This document shows, one piece after another, positions 48,087-58,566 of a stretch of DNA of 64,000 nt. Within the stretch, counting starts at the first letter, position 1. Each line of letters opens with the position of its first letter. Below the pieces are notes generated by a model. The model was not told the origin of the DNA. It did not search any database and saw nothing but the letters and a program-made list of their open reading frames with translations. This DNA is from Cytophagales bacterium (GTDB lineage Bacteria > Bacteroidota > Bacteroidia > Cytophagales > Cytophagaceae): positions 18,007 through 82,006 of the forward strand of contig REBA01000014.1 of assembly GCA_004294225.1 (NCBI GenBank), read 5' to 3'. The translations under genes were made by a program, and so were the position numbers.

Positions 48087-48144
48087 TGAGTGTTTTTTTC
48101 TAAGTTCATACGATAATTCTTATAATTTGGCTAAGAGATAATAG

Positions 48145-50592
48145 TTATTTTTCTAGAAATCTTATTTCTACCCTTCTATTGATATACCTACCTCTTTCAT
48201 TATTATTACTCACTAAAGGCTTATTAGAGCCATAGCCATTCACTATAATTTGATATGGGCTACAGCCGTCTTTCACCAAAAATTCTTTAACTGAAACTGC
48301 TCGTTTCTGAGAAAGCTCTAAGTTGTATTTTTCTTCACCAACGTTATCAGTATGTCCGCTGATTTCTATTTTTAAATTACTATTTCTCTTAATTATTTTG
48401 GACAACCTCAGCAGTTCGGGAAAGGAAGTAAGGTCAAGAATATATTCTTTTGTTCCAAAAAAGAGGTTGTTAATTCTTAAAGCTAAGTTTTCTTCATTGA
48501 GTTCGCTTATAGCTACCAATTCAATATTTTTCTTTATTTCAAGGCTTCGTTTTTCATTTCTCAAATCAATAAAATTAGATACAGAATAGAAGCTATCTCT
48601 TTCTGCAAAAAAACCATATAATGCATCGTTAGAAAGTTTTATGGTAAATTTTCCATCTTCTTCAATGTTATCAATCTGCTGGACTATTTGTGCTGTATTG
48701 AGGTTTTCTATTTTCAATTTTGCTGCTATTGGATCTCCATATCTAGTCATGATTCTGCCGCTGATATGAGTGATTGGTTGAAAGTTTATTTTTTGTTTTT
48801 CAAGGCTATCTTTATATTCAATTATTTTGTCATTTTTATCAAAAGCTATTACTTTGGCTTCGCTGAATCCTTTTATTTTCACCTCACTATATAAGGGATA
48901 TAGAGTTTCTAAATCTTTGCTTTCTCCTATGGTGTAGGTATAAATAGAATCTTCTTTGTGTTCTTTAATATTATTTAAACCTTTAAAATTTTTAGGATTA
49001 AGGTCTATCGAATTTTCTGATTGCTGAATTCTTACTTTATAAGTTACTTCATCTTGTGGCTTTATCTTGAAAAGCTCTTTAGATACTTGCTCAAAACTGT
49101 TTGAAATTGAATCATCATTGGCTTCTATCGGTTGAACTCCGTCTTCAGTAATATATATATATTTATAAACACAAGATTCAACATCTCTCTTCAACGAATC
49201 TTTCCCTTGTGCAAATAGAGTTACCATATATTTTCCTTGCTTGGCAAAGGTGTGCTTGACTTTAATACCTATAGCTTTTTGACCATCTCCAAAATCCCAA
49301 ACAAAATCTGTAATCTTTGATTTTGGTAATTTTGATTTTGACCCATTGAAATCTATAGACTGACTAGGCACTAGAATTCCTTTATGTTCTATGTAGGGTG
49401 AATTAACTTTGGGAACATTAATTTCATAAGTAGCTTCATTGAAAAAAAGTTGATTGGTATTAGTATCAATTATATTCAACTGAACTTTAAAATCTCCCGA
49501 ATGGGCAAAGCAATGTTCTACTTCCAAACCTCTTATCCTTGTCCCATCTCCCAAATCCCATTCGTATGCGAGTGGTTGTTTTTCGGTAGGGAAGGTAGCC
49601 TTCTCAAAGAATGTAAAACAATGCTCGACTTCTTTATGAGCTAAACAATTAGATTTAAACCATTGAAACTTGAAGATTTGGTCATTTACGCTGTTTTGTC
49701 GATTAGAACAAAAGTAACCATTCAATTTATTGTCGTCTAAGTAAAATGCAAAATCGTCAAAAGGGGAGTTTATTGGGGAACCTATGTTTCTTATATTTTT
49801 CCATTCAGAATTTATGAAATCAGCGGAGTAAATATCTATCTTTCCTAGCCCCTTTCTTCCATCTGATGAGAAATATAATTTACCATTGGATGAAATAAAT
49901 GGGAAAGACTCATTTCCTTTTGTATTGAGGGGTTTTCCTAAATTAACTGGCTTTCCCCATTGACCATTTTGCCAATAGCAAACATAGATATCTGTACCTC
50001 CCACTCCTCCTGGCATATCTGAACAAAAAAATAGTTTTTTTCCATCCGCTGATAAGGCAGGATGAGCAACATTGTATTTTTCACTATTAAATATAAAAGG
50101 TTCGAAATTATCCCATTTCCCTTTTTCTAGGTTTGCTTTATATATTTTTAGTGTTATTGGTTTATTGCTATTTAATATTTTTTTCTTTTCAATAGTAGTA
50201 TTGGTGGTATAATATATCGTGGTGTGTTGCTCATCAAAACAAAATGCACCTTCATGGAGGTACGAATTAATGGAATTCGAAAATGGCTTAGGTTTTTTCC
50301 AAGTACCATCGTGAATAGGTTCGGTATAATATAAATCAGAAAAATCTTGGTTGTCAGACTCTGAATAATAAATAACTCCCAAGTCTTTATTAACATTTGC
50401 ACTATATATAATTCCTTTCCCATAAGGTTGTACATAATTATAATTGATTTCTGGATCTAAGAAAGCAAGGGGGTCTATTTTATATTCGGTAGAATCGCTG
50501 CTCAATTCTCTATTATATTGAGCTTTAACAATATTTTCTGAAAGCAAAAAGACAATTATAATGAATAAAAAATATGTTTTATAAAAATTCAT
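48145..50592 (-). CDS. PD40-PKD-OmpA periplasmic anchor protein
   Basis: An 815-residue exported protein (signal peptide ending near IVKAQ). PD40 blades occupy about residues 50-310 (NVAHPALSADGKKLFFCSDMPGG is split by a turn; then SFPFISSNGKLYFSSDGRKG and FAFYLDDNKLNGYFCSNRQN). Two PKD domains follow (about 315-400 with YEWDLGDGTRIRGLEVEHCF, and about 405-490 with DFVWDFGDGQKAIGIKVKHTF). After a linker and a regulatory-like beta domain (about 610-680) comes an OmpA-like domain (about 700-815: NLFFGTKEYILDLTSF, KIEISGHTDNVGEEKYNLEL, RGRYINRRVEIRFLEK). It is 8 bases downstream of the PorP/SprF gene and would link the outer-membrane complex to peptidoglycan. TPR helices seen in the PorE-like protein at 24624-27320 are absent. 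Confidence 0.92.
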   Translation of the reverse strand: MNFYKTYFLFIIIVFLLSENIVKAQYNRELSSDSTEYKIDPLAFLDPEINYNYVQPYGKGIIYSANVNKDLGVIYYSESDNQDFSDLYYTEPIHDGTWKKPKPFSNSINSYLHEGAFCFDEQHTTIYYTTNTTIEKKKILNSNKPITLKIYKANLEKGKWDNFEPFIFNSEKYNVAHPALSADGKKLFFCSDMPGGVGGTDIYVCYWQNGQWGKPVNLGKPLNTKGNESFPFISSNGKLYFSSDGRKGLGKIDIYSADFINSEWKNIRNIGSPINSPFDDFAFYLDDNKLNGYFCSNRQNSVNDQIFKFQWFKSNCLAHKEVEHCFTFFEKATFPTEKQPLAYEWDLGDGTRIRGLEVEHCFAHSGDFKVQLNIIDTNTNQLFFNEATYEINVPKVNSPYIEHKGILVPSQSIDFNGSKSKLPKSKITDFVWDFGDGQKAIGIKVKHTFAKQGKYMVTLFAQGKDSLKRDVESCVYKYIYITEDGVQPIEANDDSISNSFEQVSKELFKIKPQDEVTYKVRIQQSENSIDLNPKNFKGLNNIKEHKEDSIYTYTIGESKDLETLYPLYSEVKIKGFSEAKVIAFDKNDKIIEYKDSLEKQKINFQPITHISGRIMTRYGDPIAAKLKIENLNTAQIVQQIDNIEEDGKFTIKLSNDALYGFFAERDSFYSVSNFIDLRNEKRSLEIKKNIELVAISELNEENLALRINNLFFGTKEYILDLTSFPELLRLSKIIKRNSNLKIEISGHTDNVGEEKYNLELSQKRAVSVKEFLVKDGCSPYQIIVNGYGSNKPLVSNNNERGRYINRRVEIRFLEK

Positions 50593-50600
50593 CCTTGGTA

Positions 50601-51518
50601 TTATCTAAAGGTTTTTGGGTTGATGGCATTAATTCCATAATGAAAAACATATCTCAACATAAATTCGTGTGAACCTGAATTGTATCTTCTTAATTCACTG
50701 GTACTGAAATCATATGCATAGCCCACACTTAATTGTCGAAATTTGTATTCTAAAAGAGCTATTAATGCATTCTTATGTCTGTAAGAACAACCTATGCCAT
50801 AGTTTTTTTTGTAATACATCAATAAATTCAAATCCATATTTCCTATATTCTGATAATTATAGTACCTCCATAAAATATTGGGTTTTAAATATAAATCTGT
50901 ATTCACTTTCAATTCATACCCAATTTGTGAATAAAAGAAAGTAGAGAAAGTTGGATTAAAATTATTATTCCTAAACTGATTTTTTAAAAAATAATATTGA
51001 GGTAAACTAATAGATATAAACACTTTAGAAACATTTAAATTTATGCCTAAACCCATCTTAGTAGCCGTTGTAGAAACAATATCTTGAAAAACAGGGTCAT
51101 TATCTAAATCTAATTTAGAATAATTACTTCTGTGATTAGCATAACCAAATTGAATACCTAAAGATATTGTTGATTGATGACTAAGATTGATTCTTTGAGC
51201 AAATATAAAAAGGTGATCCGTAATTTGGCTGACTCCTAACCTATCAATTGTTAATATTGTTCCTATCGAAGAAGATTTATTTCTAAGGGGGGTATCCATT
51301 GATAAAGATAGTGTATTAGGAGTAGTAGCATCTTCGGTATCAAAGCCAAGCCATTGTTTTCTGTATATAGAATTTATCCTAAGACCTTTTTCATTGCCAG
51401 CATAAGCAGGATTTAATACCAATGGATTGAAAAAATAATGACTATATATTGGCAAATGCTGAGCTTGAAGCACTATGGATTGAATAAAGCAACACAATAA
51501 AAATAATTTTCTCAACAT
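50601..51518 (-). CDS. PorP/SprF family type IX secretion system membrane protein
   Basis: A 305-residue outer-membrane protein with a signal peptide ending near IVLQAQ, followed by the family motif HLPIYSHYFFNPLVLNPAYAG and the conserved NSIYRKQWLGFD. The C-terminal strands include LEYKFRQLSVGYAYDFSTSELRRY (split) and GSHEFMLRYVF, the usual family end. It is shorter than the other two PorP proteins of the window. It starts 11 bases after the 1517-residue type B T9SS protein and precedes the PD40-PKD-OmpA gene by 8 bases. The genetic order substrate-PorP-OmpA is the same as at 16466-27320, which strengthens the inference that it anchors the upstream adhesin. Confidence 0.94.
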   Translation of the reverse strand: MLRKLFLLCCFIQSIVLQAQHLPIYSHYFFNPLVLNPAYAGNEKGLRINSIYRKQWLGFDTEDATTPNTLSLSMDTPLRNKSSSIGTILTIDRLGVSQITDHLFIFAQRINLSHQSTISLGIQFGYANHRSNYSKLDLDNDPVFQDIVSTTATKMGLGINLNVSKVFISISLPQYYFLKNQFRNNNFNPTFSTFFYSQIGYELKVNTDLYLKPNILWRYYNYQNIGNMDLNLLMYYKKNYGIGCSYRHKNALIALLEYKFRQLSVGYAYDFSTSELRRYNSGSHEFMLRYVFHYGINAINPKTFR

Positions 51519-51529
51519 TTAGTCTGAAT

Positions 51530-54500
51530 TTACCTTTTGATAACTAAAAAACTTCTGATTTCATTGTCAATTCCTAATTTTAAAACATAAAAATAAGTAT
51601 CATCTGGCAAAGGTTTGCCGTCTTTAGAAACGCCATTCCAATCATTGTTATATTTATTGTTTTTATAGACTACATCTCCCCATCTATTGAATACTTCTAA
51701 TTCCGCAATAGGATATTCGTGTATTCCATTAATTGTAAATGTTTGGTTGAATTCATCATTATTAGGAGAAAAACCCTTAGGAATTTTTGTCTCCAGCCTT
51801 GTAATGATTACAGAATCTATCTCTGGTTCGCATGTTGCATTTGTTATTTTCCAATAAAAAATATTTTTACCTATAGGCAAATTTCTAAACATAGTATTGG
51901 GATTATCAATTTCATCTATGACAATTTGAGTATTGTTTACAATACCCCATTGACCTTTATTAGGTGTGTTTTGAATATTATTTAATGCATCTAGTTTGCC
52001 TTCTGGAGAATATACTGTTCTGTCTATCCCAGAGTAGGACTTAGGTGTTTTCAAATTCACCACCACTATTTTTTGATTCACAGAAATACAAGAGCCATCT
52101 ACATCGGTAATCCATTGTATCGTATTGGCTCCTAGAGAAAGCTCAACTATCCGAACCAAATTGGTATCATTAATGCTAGTTTGATTATTAATTGACCAAT
52201 ACCCCCTTGAACCTATACTAGGCTTTTGAGCTATAAATGTATATGCATTAGACTTATCTGATTCACATAATGTATCTTGAATATCATCAAAATTCAAAAT
52301 TTTAGCGACACTAGGAATCTTACCTTTTTTGAAGTTAATGGTATCATTTTGTTTGCATGCACCTCTTTCTGCACTAATATAAATCTTGTATACTCCAGAT
52401 TGGAGTATATCTTTTATAAAGATAATATTGTTAGATAAATTAATTTTTAAAGGAGAGGGATTAAATACTGGCTGATTAACACTAAAATTTACATTAGATT
52501 TTAAAGAAGGCTTTATTGTGAGGGTATCACCACATAAAGCTTTATCTATTCCTTCTGTCTGATAATTAATTTTATTGGAGAAAATACTATCTCTCCAAAC
52601 TGCAATAGAAGCTGTATTAGACTCACAAGCTTTATTCTCATTATATTTTTGAATCAATGTATAATCGAAATTATTTAATCCGTACTTAAGATTAGAAACT
52701 GGAACGGTGTCTAATGTGGCAAATACTGCTGTATCGCCTGTCACTTTCCAATTTGATTGACCATCGAAAGCTTGATGTGATGGCGATTCCAAGGTAATAA
52801 AATTATCTTCACAAACTCTTAACGTTTTGATATTAAATTTTACAAAAGGTGGTTTTTTAAACTTAATAACTTGTACTGATTTTCTTCTTTCTGGGCATCC
52901 AAGTGGTGCAATTACCCAATCAAAGATATTTTTATCAAAGTTGTTATCTATCAAGCCTGTAACTTTAGCTTTTGTATTATCTGTAGTTATAGGAATAGGT
53001 TCTTTTGAAGCTCCAGAAACTAGCTCCCAACGTCCGATAACTTCAGATTTAAATGCTTCAATTACCAAGGTATCTTCACATGTATAGTATTTATCTTTAG
53101 GAACAACAGCATCAAAAAATGGAGACCTATTAATTAGTATTGTATCTCTAGAAACACAATTCCCATTCTTAATACTATATTCTATTATATATTTTCCAGT
53201 ACTAAACATACCATTAATTATAGCCTCATGAGACAATGAGTCTGCAATAGAAGCTTTTTCGAATACTCCAATTTTTGCTGGTTGGCTTAAAATTTTCCAC
53301 AGATAGGTTGAATTCTTAAAAAAATCGATTTTGGGAGCTTTATAACCTTTCAATGTATCAAAGTTTTTACAAGTAAACTCATTGTTAGCTTTTGCAAAAA
53401 GAGTATCTACAGAATTCTTTCTAACTATTACTTCATCAGAATATCTACAGGATAAATTAGATAAATTCCAACTAAATCTGTATTCACCACTAGTACTAAA
53501 ATTATTGATTAGCATATTAATACTAGTGGAGTCGCTTAAGAATACTGGTTTTTTAGCACTTGATGGCAATGATACAAGCCTCCAAACCCCTTTGCTATTA
53601 GGATAATTTACAGGAATTTTTGCTTCTAAATTAATGGTTGTTTCTTTAGAGCAGACTTCTTTATCTATTCCTGCTGCATTGGGTGCAAAAGGATGTTGAT
53701 TTACCCTAATAATAGTATCCTTCCTTTGACAACTTAGGTTATTGGTATTTGCAGCTACCCAGAGCAGACTTATCCTTCTCAAATCTCCGAAGTTAGAAAA
53801 TGTAGTAGTGTCGCCGAATGCAGTTTTAGTAATATTGGGAAGCGTATTAATTATTGTCCAACCAGTATTTTTAGGCACAAAATCAGGGTCTAAGGTTGGA
53901 TTAACAACACTTAGATTTGGGCCACAGAAATTGGTATCTAATCTATAACTATCGGGTAGTTTTGAAGCTTTTTGATTGATATAGGTCAAGACCTCAGAAG
54001 TCCTAGCACAAGCTACATTGGTGTTGGTTGATTTTAATGTCCATATAAATCCATAATTCCCAGGCTTTAAAAAATTAGTTACAAATGTATTATTTTGAGT
54101 ACTGTCTTTAAAAACAGGAACTGAGCCATTGGGAAACGCTACTTTTTCCCAAGCTCCTATAAAGCCAGCCGCTATAGTTGGGGCACTCAATTGAATAGAA
54201 TCAGTACAGAAATTCCTACCTTTGTTATTAAATTCAATTATAGGGGGCATAAAACTTTCTACAGTATAAGTATTTTTTACACTACAGCCAGAATAACTAA
54301 ATACATAATCTAATTTATACTCCCCTGATTTAGGAAAATCATATGAGATTAATGAACCATCTGGTTGATTGATTAATTTTATAGAAGTGTTTTGCCCAGA
54401 ACCTTCACTTAAGGCCCATCGTTCTGTAGGAACTATAGTACCAATTGGGTATTCTGTCTTGGGAGATACTAGTTTAAGTGTATCACAAAAAGGCACGTTA

Positions 54501-56083
54501 GCGGTCAAACTAACAAAAGGGGCATGAAGATGATTTGTAATAAACACGCTGTCCCTTCTGCTGCAATTCGGAACAAGAGTTGAGCTTGTACTTACCGTCC
54601 AAATAAATCCATATACTCCTATTTTATTAATATTTCTTACCAAAGTAGAAGATCTTGTAGAATCGTCAAAAACGACTTTTTCGTTTTGTGCAGGTTGGCT
54701 AAAAATAGTCCAAACTCCTTTTGCATTGGGTAAGTTTTCATTATTTCTATCCGAACCCTTCAATTCATACAAAGAAGAGCATACAGTAGTGTCTTTTCCA
54801 GCATTTACTGAAAATGGTCTAATATTATTAAATATAACTAGAGCTGTATCTGAAGTGCAAGCTGGGTTTTCTCTTTGAACTACCCATTTAAAATAATAAT
54901 TTCCTGGCCTTGGGAAATTAACTAAAGAATTAAATAACAAATTAGAAGTATTAATATTTGGAGAGTTTATTGGTTGTCGATCTAAAATCCACTTTCCAGT
55001 AAGCCCAGAACCAGATAAAGCGGGGTTATTTGCTTTTAAAATAGTGCTTCCGCAAACATCTACAAATTGTTGATTATAATCCAACTCGGCCAATGGCTTT
55101 ACGTTATTGATGGTTATCAATTGAGAATCAGCCGGACACTCATTAACAATCAAACTATTTACCACCCAATACAAATCATATGAACCCGGTTTTCTAAAAT
55201 TTGATACTTCTGTAGAAATTGTGGTAAGTGTACTTGATAGAATACTAAAAATTGGTCTTTGAGTACCTACATCTTCTATTTTTCCTAGCTTCCAATTTCC
55301 TAAACTTGATACAGTTGGCTTATTGCTTAATAAAACCATCGGTAATCCACAAGTATTTTTATTGAATTGTTCTGGATTAAGAATTTTAGCAATGTTTCTT
55401 TTATTTTGAATTTCAATTATTGCCGAATCGGCTCCACAAGTAGGCTCGGTAACTTTCCATTTAAAAATATAATTTCCATTTTCATTCAAATTATTAGCCG
55501 TAGTATAAATAGTATCTCCAAGTGGACTGAAAGTAGGAGATAGATAAGCCAAATCGGTATTATTGGTGGGCTGCTGAACTGTAGACCAAGTTCCTATTGA
55601 AGAAGCGACCAATTGTTGAGGATTAAGAGCAATCAATGAAAATCTTGTTCCACATAGAACATTACCTATCTTTAGAGAAACAGGGTCTGCTACTATTTTT
55701 GCTAAAGGTTTCCTATTACTTATTCTTATTATAATTACCTCTAAATCATCAATAGAAGTCCATATAAAATTACTATTTCCTGAGTTAATATTATTAAAAA
55801 CAGTTGCAAATGTGGTTGTAGAATTTATAGTAGCACTTCCTGACAATATCCTCCAAGACCCATTTATTGTTGATAGCTTAATATTTAGTTTAGATACATT
55901 AAGCGAATTCTCACAGATGACAATAGTTGTATCTTTATTTAGTATATGATTATTTTTTCCAGAAGCAATAATTATTGAAATAAAAAAACAATAAAAAATT
56001 AAAAAGCATTTTACACAATTCGAAAATGAAAAGTAAAGATTAATTTTATTTTCTAATCTACTAATTAACAATTTATTGAGCAT
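51530..56083 (-). CDS. Giant repeat surface protein with T9SS type B sorting domain
   Basis: A 1517-residue secreted protein. The N-terminus (about residues 25-45: CFLIFYCFFISIIIASG) is a signal peptide after a longer than usual charged leader; an internal start is possible. Nearly the whole length is about 15 copies of a roughly 90-residue beta-rich unit. Each has W in a first strand, a stretch of the type FSQPAQNEKVVFDD, then PGNYGFIWTL or SGEYRFSWNL, a Cys-containing turn and D-x-x-x-I. A typical Ig/PKD WDFGDG motif is absent. The C-terminal type B domain begins near 1430 (IPKGFSPNNDEFNQTF, LEVFNRWGDVVYKN, WNGVSKDGKPLPDDTYFYVL). It is the first gene of a five-gene operon with PorP/SprF, OmpA protein and a sensor kinase. 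Probably a cell-surface adhesin or filament. Confidence 0.92.
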   Translation of the reverse strand: MLNKLLISRLENKINLYFSFSNCVKCFLIFYCFFISIIIASGKNNHILNKDTTIVICENSLNVSKLNIKLSTINGSWRILSGSATINSTTTFATVFNNINSGNSNFIWTSIDDLEVIIIRISNRKPLAKIVADPVSLKIGNVLCGTRFSLIALNPQQLVASSIGTWSTVQQPTNNTDLAYLSPTFSPLGDTIYTTANNLNENGNYIFKWKVTEPTCGADSAIIEIQNKRNIAKILNPEQFNKNTCGLPMVLLSNKPTVSSLGNWKLGKIEDVGTQRPIFSILSSTLTTISTEVSNFRKPGSYDLYWVVNSLIVNECPADSQLITINNVKPLAELDYNQQFVDVCGSTILKANNPALSGSGLTGKWILDRQPINSPNINTSNLLFNSLVNFPRPGNYYFKWVVQRENPACTSDTALVIFNNIRPFSVNAGKDTTVCSSLYELKGSDRNNENLPNAKGVWTIFSQPAQNEKVVFDDSTRSSTLVRNINKIGVYGFIWTVSTSSTLVPNCSRRDSVFITNHLHAPFVSLTANVPFCDTLKLVSPKTEYPIGTIVPTERWALSEGSGQNTSIKLINQPDGSLISYDFPKSGEYKLDYVFSYSGCSVKNTYTVESFMPPIIEFNNKGRNFCTDSIQLSAPTIAAGFIGAWEKVAFPNGSVPVFKDSTQNNTFVTNFLKPGNYGFIWTLKSTNTNVACARTSEVLTYINQKASKLPDSYRLDTNFCGPNLSVVNPTLDPDFVPKNTGWTIINTLPNITKTAFGDTTTFSNFGDLRRISLLWVAANTNNLSCQRKDTIIRVNQHPFAPNAAGIDKEVCSKETTINLEAKIPVNYPNSKGVWRLVSLPSSAKKPVFLSDSTSINMLINNFSTSGEYRFSWNLSNLSCRYSDEVIVRKNSVDTLFAKANNEFTCKNFDTLKGYKAPKIDFFKNSTYLWKILSQPAKIGVFEKASIADSLSHEAIINGMFSTGKYIIEYSIKNGNCVSRDTILINRSPFFDAVVPKDKYYTCEDTLVIEAFKSEVIGRWELVSGASKEPIPITTDNTKAKVTGLIDNNFDKNIFDWVIAPLGCPERRKSVQVIKFKKPPFVKFNIKTLRVCEDNFITLESPSHQAFDGQSNWKVTGDTAVFATLDTVPVSNLKYGLNNFDYTLIQKYNENKACESNTASIAVWRDSIFSNKINYQTEGIDKALCGDTLTIKPSLKSNVNFSVNQPVFNPSPLKINLSNNIIFIKDILQSGVYKIYISAERGACKQNDTINFKKGKIPSVAKILNFDDIQDTLCESDKSNAYTFIAQKPSIGSRGYWSINNQTSINDTNLVRIVELSLGANTIQWITDVDGSCISVNQKIVVVNLKTPKSYSGIDRTVYSPEGKLDALNNIQNTPNKGQWGIVNNTQIVIDEIDNPNTMFRNLPIGKNIFYWKITNATCEPEIDSVIITRLETKIPKGFSPNNDEFNQTFTINGIHEYPIAELEVFNRWGDVVYKNNKYNNDWNGVSKDGKPLPDDTYFYVLKLGIDNEIRSFLVIKR

Positions 56084-56341
56084 ATATTTTCCCTATATCA
56101 AAATCAAAAAAGTAGTTAAAAATAAAACACTATTTAATACCATTCTACGGCAATAAGTAATAACAACAATGCCATTTTCTATAAATACCATAAATAACTA
56201 ACCTAAACGATATAAATACACGACATACGTTCTTTCAAATATAATAAATTAGAATAACTATAATAAAAAAAAACAAAACTTTAACAATTCAAATTTATGT
56301 ATAATTGTATTCGAAAGTTAATCGAATAACCTTAGTAAAAT

Positions 56342-58198
56342 ATGGCTGATAATAAAAGTGAATATACAGAAGAAAGTATAAAATCTCTAGATTGGAAAGA
56401 ACACATCAGACTCAGGCCAGGAATGTATATTGGCAAATTAGGCGATGGTTCAGCAATGGACGATGGCATTTACGTTTTGGTAAAAGAGATTATAGATAAT
56501 TCTATCGACGAGCACATGATGGGCAATGGCAAAACAATTGATATCACTATCAATGACAAAAAAGTAGAAATAAGAGACTATGGTAGAGGTATTCCATTAG
56601 GTAAATTAATAGACTGTGTGAGCAAAATAAATACTGGTGGTAAATATGACTCTGGGGCTTTCCAAAAATCAGTTGGCTTAAACGGTGTAGGAACTAAGGC
56701 AGTAAACGCACTCTCTTCTTATTTCAAAGTTCAATCTGTAAGAGACGGAAAAACAAAAATTGCTGAATTTACTGCCGGAAATTTAACGAAAGAGCATCTA
56801 GAACAAGAAACTAGCCTAAGAAACGGAACATTGGTAAATTTCTGCCCAGATGACACAATTTTCAGAAACTATCATTTTATTCCAGAATATTTAGAAGAAC
56901 AAATTTGGAATTATGCATTTCTTAACGCCGGTCTAACAATAAATTACAACAATAAAAAATATCATTCTGAACACGGGCTTTTAGACCTACTCAAAAGGAA
57001 AACTGACCCAGAAACACTAAGGTATCCCATTATACACCTAAAAGGTACTGAAATAGAAATCGCCATAACTCACGGAGAGCAGAGTAGAGACGAATATTAT
57101 TCTTTTGTGAATGGTCAGAATACCACGCAAGGTGGTACACACTTAGCTGCCTTTAGAGAAGCTATCGTGAAAACCCTAAGAGAGTTTTATAAAAAAGAGT
57201 TTGATGCCTCAGATATTAGAGATTATATAGTAGGAGCCATAGCCATTAGAGTGCAAGAACCCGTATTTGAGTCTCAAACCAAAACCAAATTAGGCTCAAT
57301 CAATGCCACCTCAGAAGGACCAGCAATAAGAACTTGGGTAAATGAGTTTGTAAAAAAAGAACTTGACAACTATTTACACAAAAACACAACAATTGCCGAT
57401 GCACTATTAAAAAGAATACTGCAATCCGAAAGAGAAAGAAAAGATATTGCTGGAATAAAAAAATTAGCTAACGACCGAGCAAAAAAAGCCAACCTACACA
57501 ACAAAAAACTCAGAGATTGCCGCTTCCACCTTGATGATGAAAAAGGAGAGAAAAAATATGATACAATGATATTCATTACCGAAGGAGACTCTGCAAGTGG
57601 TTCTATTACTAAATCTAGGCAAGTAGAAACACAAGCTGTTTTCAGTCTCAGAGGGAAGCCTTTAAATTGTTTTGGTCTTGGAAAGAAAATAGTATATGAA
57701 AATGAGGAATTTAATTTATTACAACATGCTCTAAATATAGAAGACGGGCTAGACGGACTTAGGTACAACAAAATTATTATTGCTACAGACGCAGACGTAG
57801 ATGGTATGCACATTCGCTTACTAATACTTACTTTCTTTCTTCAATTTTTTCCAGATTTAGTAAAAAATGGGCATCTCTACATACTAGACACACCACTATT
57901 TAGAGTAAGGAATAAAAAAGAAACCATTTATTGCTATAGTGATGAAGAAAGACAACAAGCAATAAAAAAACTAGGCTCTAAACCAGAAATAACTAGATTT
58001 AAAGGACTTGGAGAAATATCTCCAGAAGAATTTGGGGCATTTATTGGCGAAAACATAAAATTAGAACCCATACTCCTTCACCAAGAGATGTCTATTTCTA
58101 AATTACTCAATTATTATATGGGTAAGAATACACCAGAAAGACAACAATTTATTATTGAAAATCTTAAAATAGAAAAAGATATCTTAGAACAAGTATAA
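56342..58198 (+). CDS. parE: DNA topoisomerase IV subunit B
   Basis: The ATPase/Toprim subunit of the decatenating type II topoisomerase, which works with ParC. At 618 residues it fits ParE of Bacteroidota rather than the longer GyrB. The GHKL ATPase domain has [49 protein letters not shown] and [18 protein letters not shown]; the transducer contains [13 protein letters not shown]; the Toprim domain has [30 protein letters not shown] and [16 protein letters not shown]. The C-terminus [13 protein letters not shown] is typical. A parC gene is not seen immediately downstream: the next gene encodes a cold-shock protein. GyrB would be the alternative call, but the [21 protein letters not shown] pattern favours ParE. 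The 258-bp gap upstream (56084-56341) is AT-rich and divergent, with TATATTTG on the minus strand at 56236-56243 and no gene. Confidence 0.92.
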   Translation: MADNKSEYTEESIKSLDWKEHIRLRPGMYIGKLGDGSAMDDGIYVLVKEIIDNSIDEHMMGNGKTIDITINDKKVEIRDYGRGIPLGKLIDCVSKINTGGKYDSGAFQKSVGLNGVGTKAVNALSSYFKVQSVRDGKTKIAEFTAGNLTKEHLEQETSLRNGTLVNFCPDDTIFRNYHFIPEYLEEQIWNYAFLNAGLTINYNNKKYHSEHGLLDLLKRKTDPETLRYPIIHLKGTEIEIAITHGEQSRDEYYSFVNGQNTTQGGTHLAAFREAIVKTLREFYKKEFDASDIRDYIVGAIAIRVQEPVFESQTKTKLGSINATSEGPAIRTWVNEFVKKELDNYLHKNTTIADALLKRILQSERERKDIAGIKKLANDRAKKANLHNKKLRDCRFHLDDEKGEKKYDTMIFITEGDSASGSITKSRQVETQAVFSLRGKPLNCFGLGKKIVYENEEFNLLQHALNIEDGLDGLRYNKIIIATDADVDGMHIRLLILTFFLQFFPDLVKNGHLYILDTPLFRVRNKKETIYCYSDEERQQAIKKLGSKPEITRFKGLGEISPEEFGAFIGENIKLEPILLHQEMSISKLLNYYMGKNTPERQQFIIENLKIEKDILEQV

Positions 58199-58302
58199 TT
58201 CTAAAAAACTCGCTAGAATATTAAATATTTTTTAATAAATAAACAATTGTAGTTTTTTTCTTAAAAAAAATACCTACCTTGTGTGTATTAACAAAAAATA
58301 AA

Positions 58303-58494
58303 ATGCAAACAGGTACAGTAAAATTCTTTAATGAAGCAAAAGGTTTTGGTTTCATTAAACCCGCAGATTCAAGTGAAGACATCTTTGTTCACGCTACAGG
58401 CGTAATCGGTCGTATTCGTGAAAATGACAAAGTTCAGTTCGAAGTTGAAAAAGGGAAAAAAGGGCTTAATGCCGTAAGAGTCGAAGTTATTTAA
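58303..58494 (+). CDS. Cold-shock domain protein
   Basis: A 63-residue single-stranded nucleic-acid-binding protein of the CspA family that melts RNA secondary structure. I choose the ATG at 58303 (MQTGTVKFFNEAKGFGFIKP), which gives the usual length; an in-frame TTG at 58279 would add eight residues not found in the family. RNP1 is KGFGFI and RNP2 is DIFVHATG; the conserved VQFEVEKGKKGLNAVRVEVI forms the end of the barrel. It lies 104 bases after parE and is closed by its own terminator, so it is probably transcribed on its own. The leader before it is T-rich and not obviously structured. Confidence 0.95.
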   Translation: MQTGTVKFFNEAKGFGFIKPADSSEDIFVHATGVIGRIRENDKVQFEVEKGKKGLNAVRVEVI

Positions 58495-58522
58495 TCTTGA
58501 TATAGATAATAATTTTAATTCT

Positions 58523-58554
58523 AAAAAGCTCATCACAAAATGATGAGCTTTTTT
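58523..58554. terminator. Terminator between cold-shock gene and convergent pbpC
   Basis: AAAAAGCTCATCA pairs with TGATGAGCTTTTTT around CAAAA. It ends 13 bases before the convergent pbpC stop codon and can work in both directions. Confidence 0.9.
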
Positions 58555-58566
58555 GTTTTTATCCAT

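Noticed and set aside
58279..58302. TTG start for the cold-shock protein
   Set aside because: The eight extra residues are not part of the family; the ATG at 58303 gives the normal MQTGTVKFFN start.
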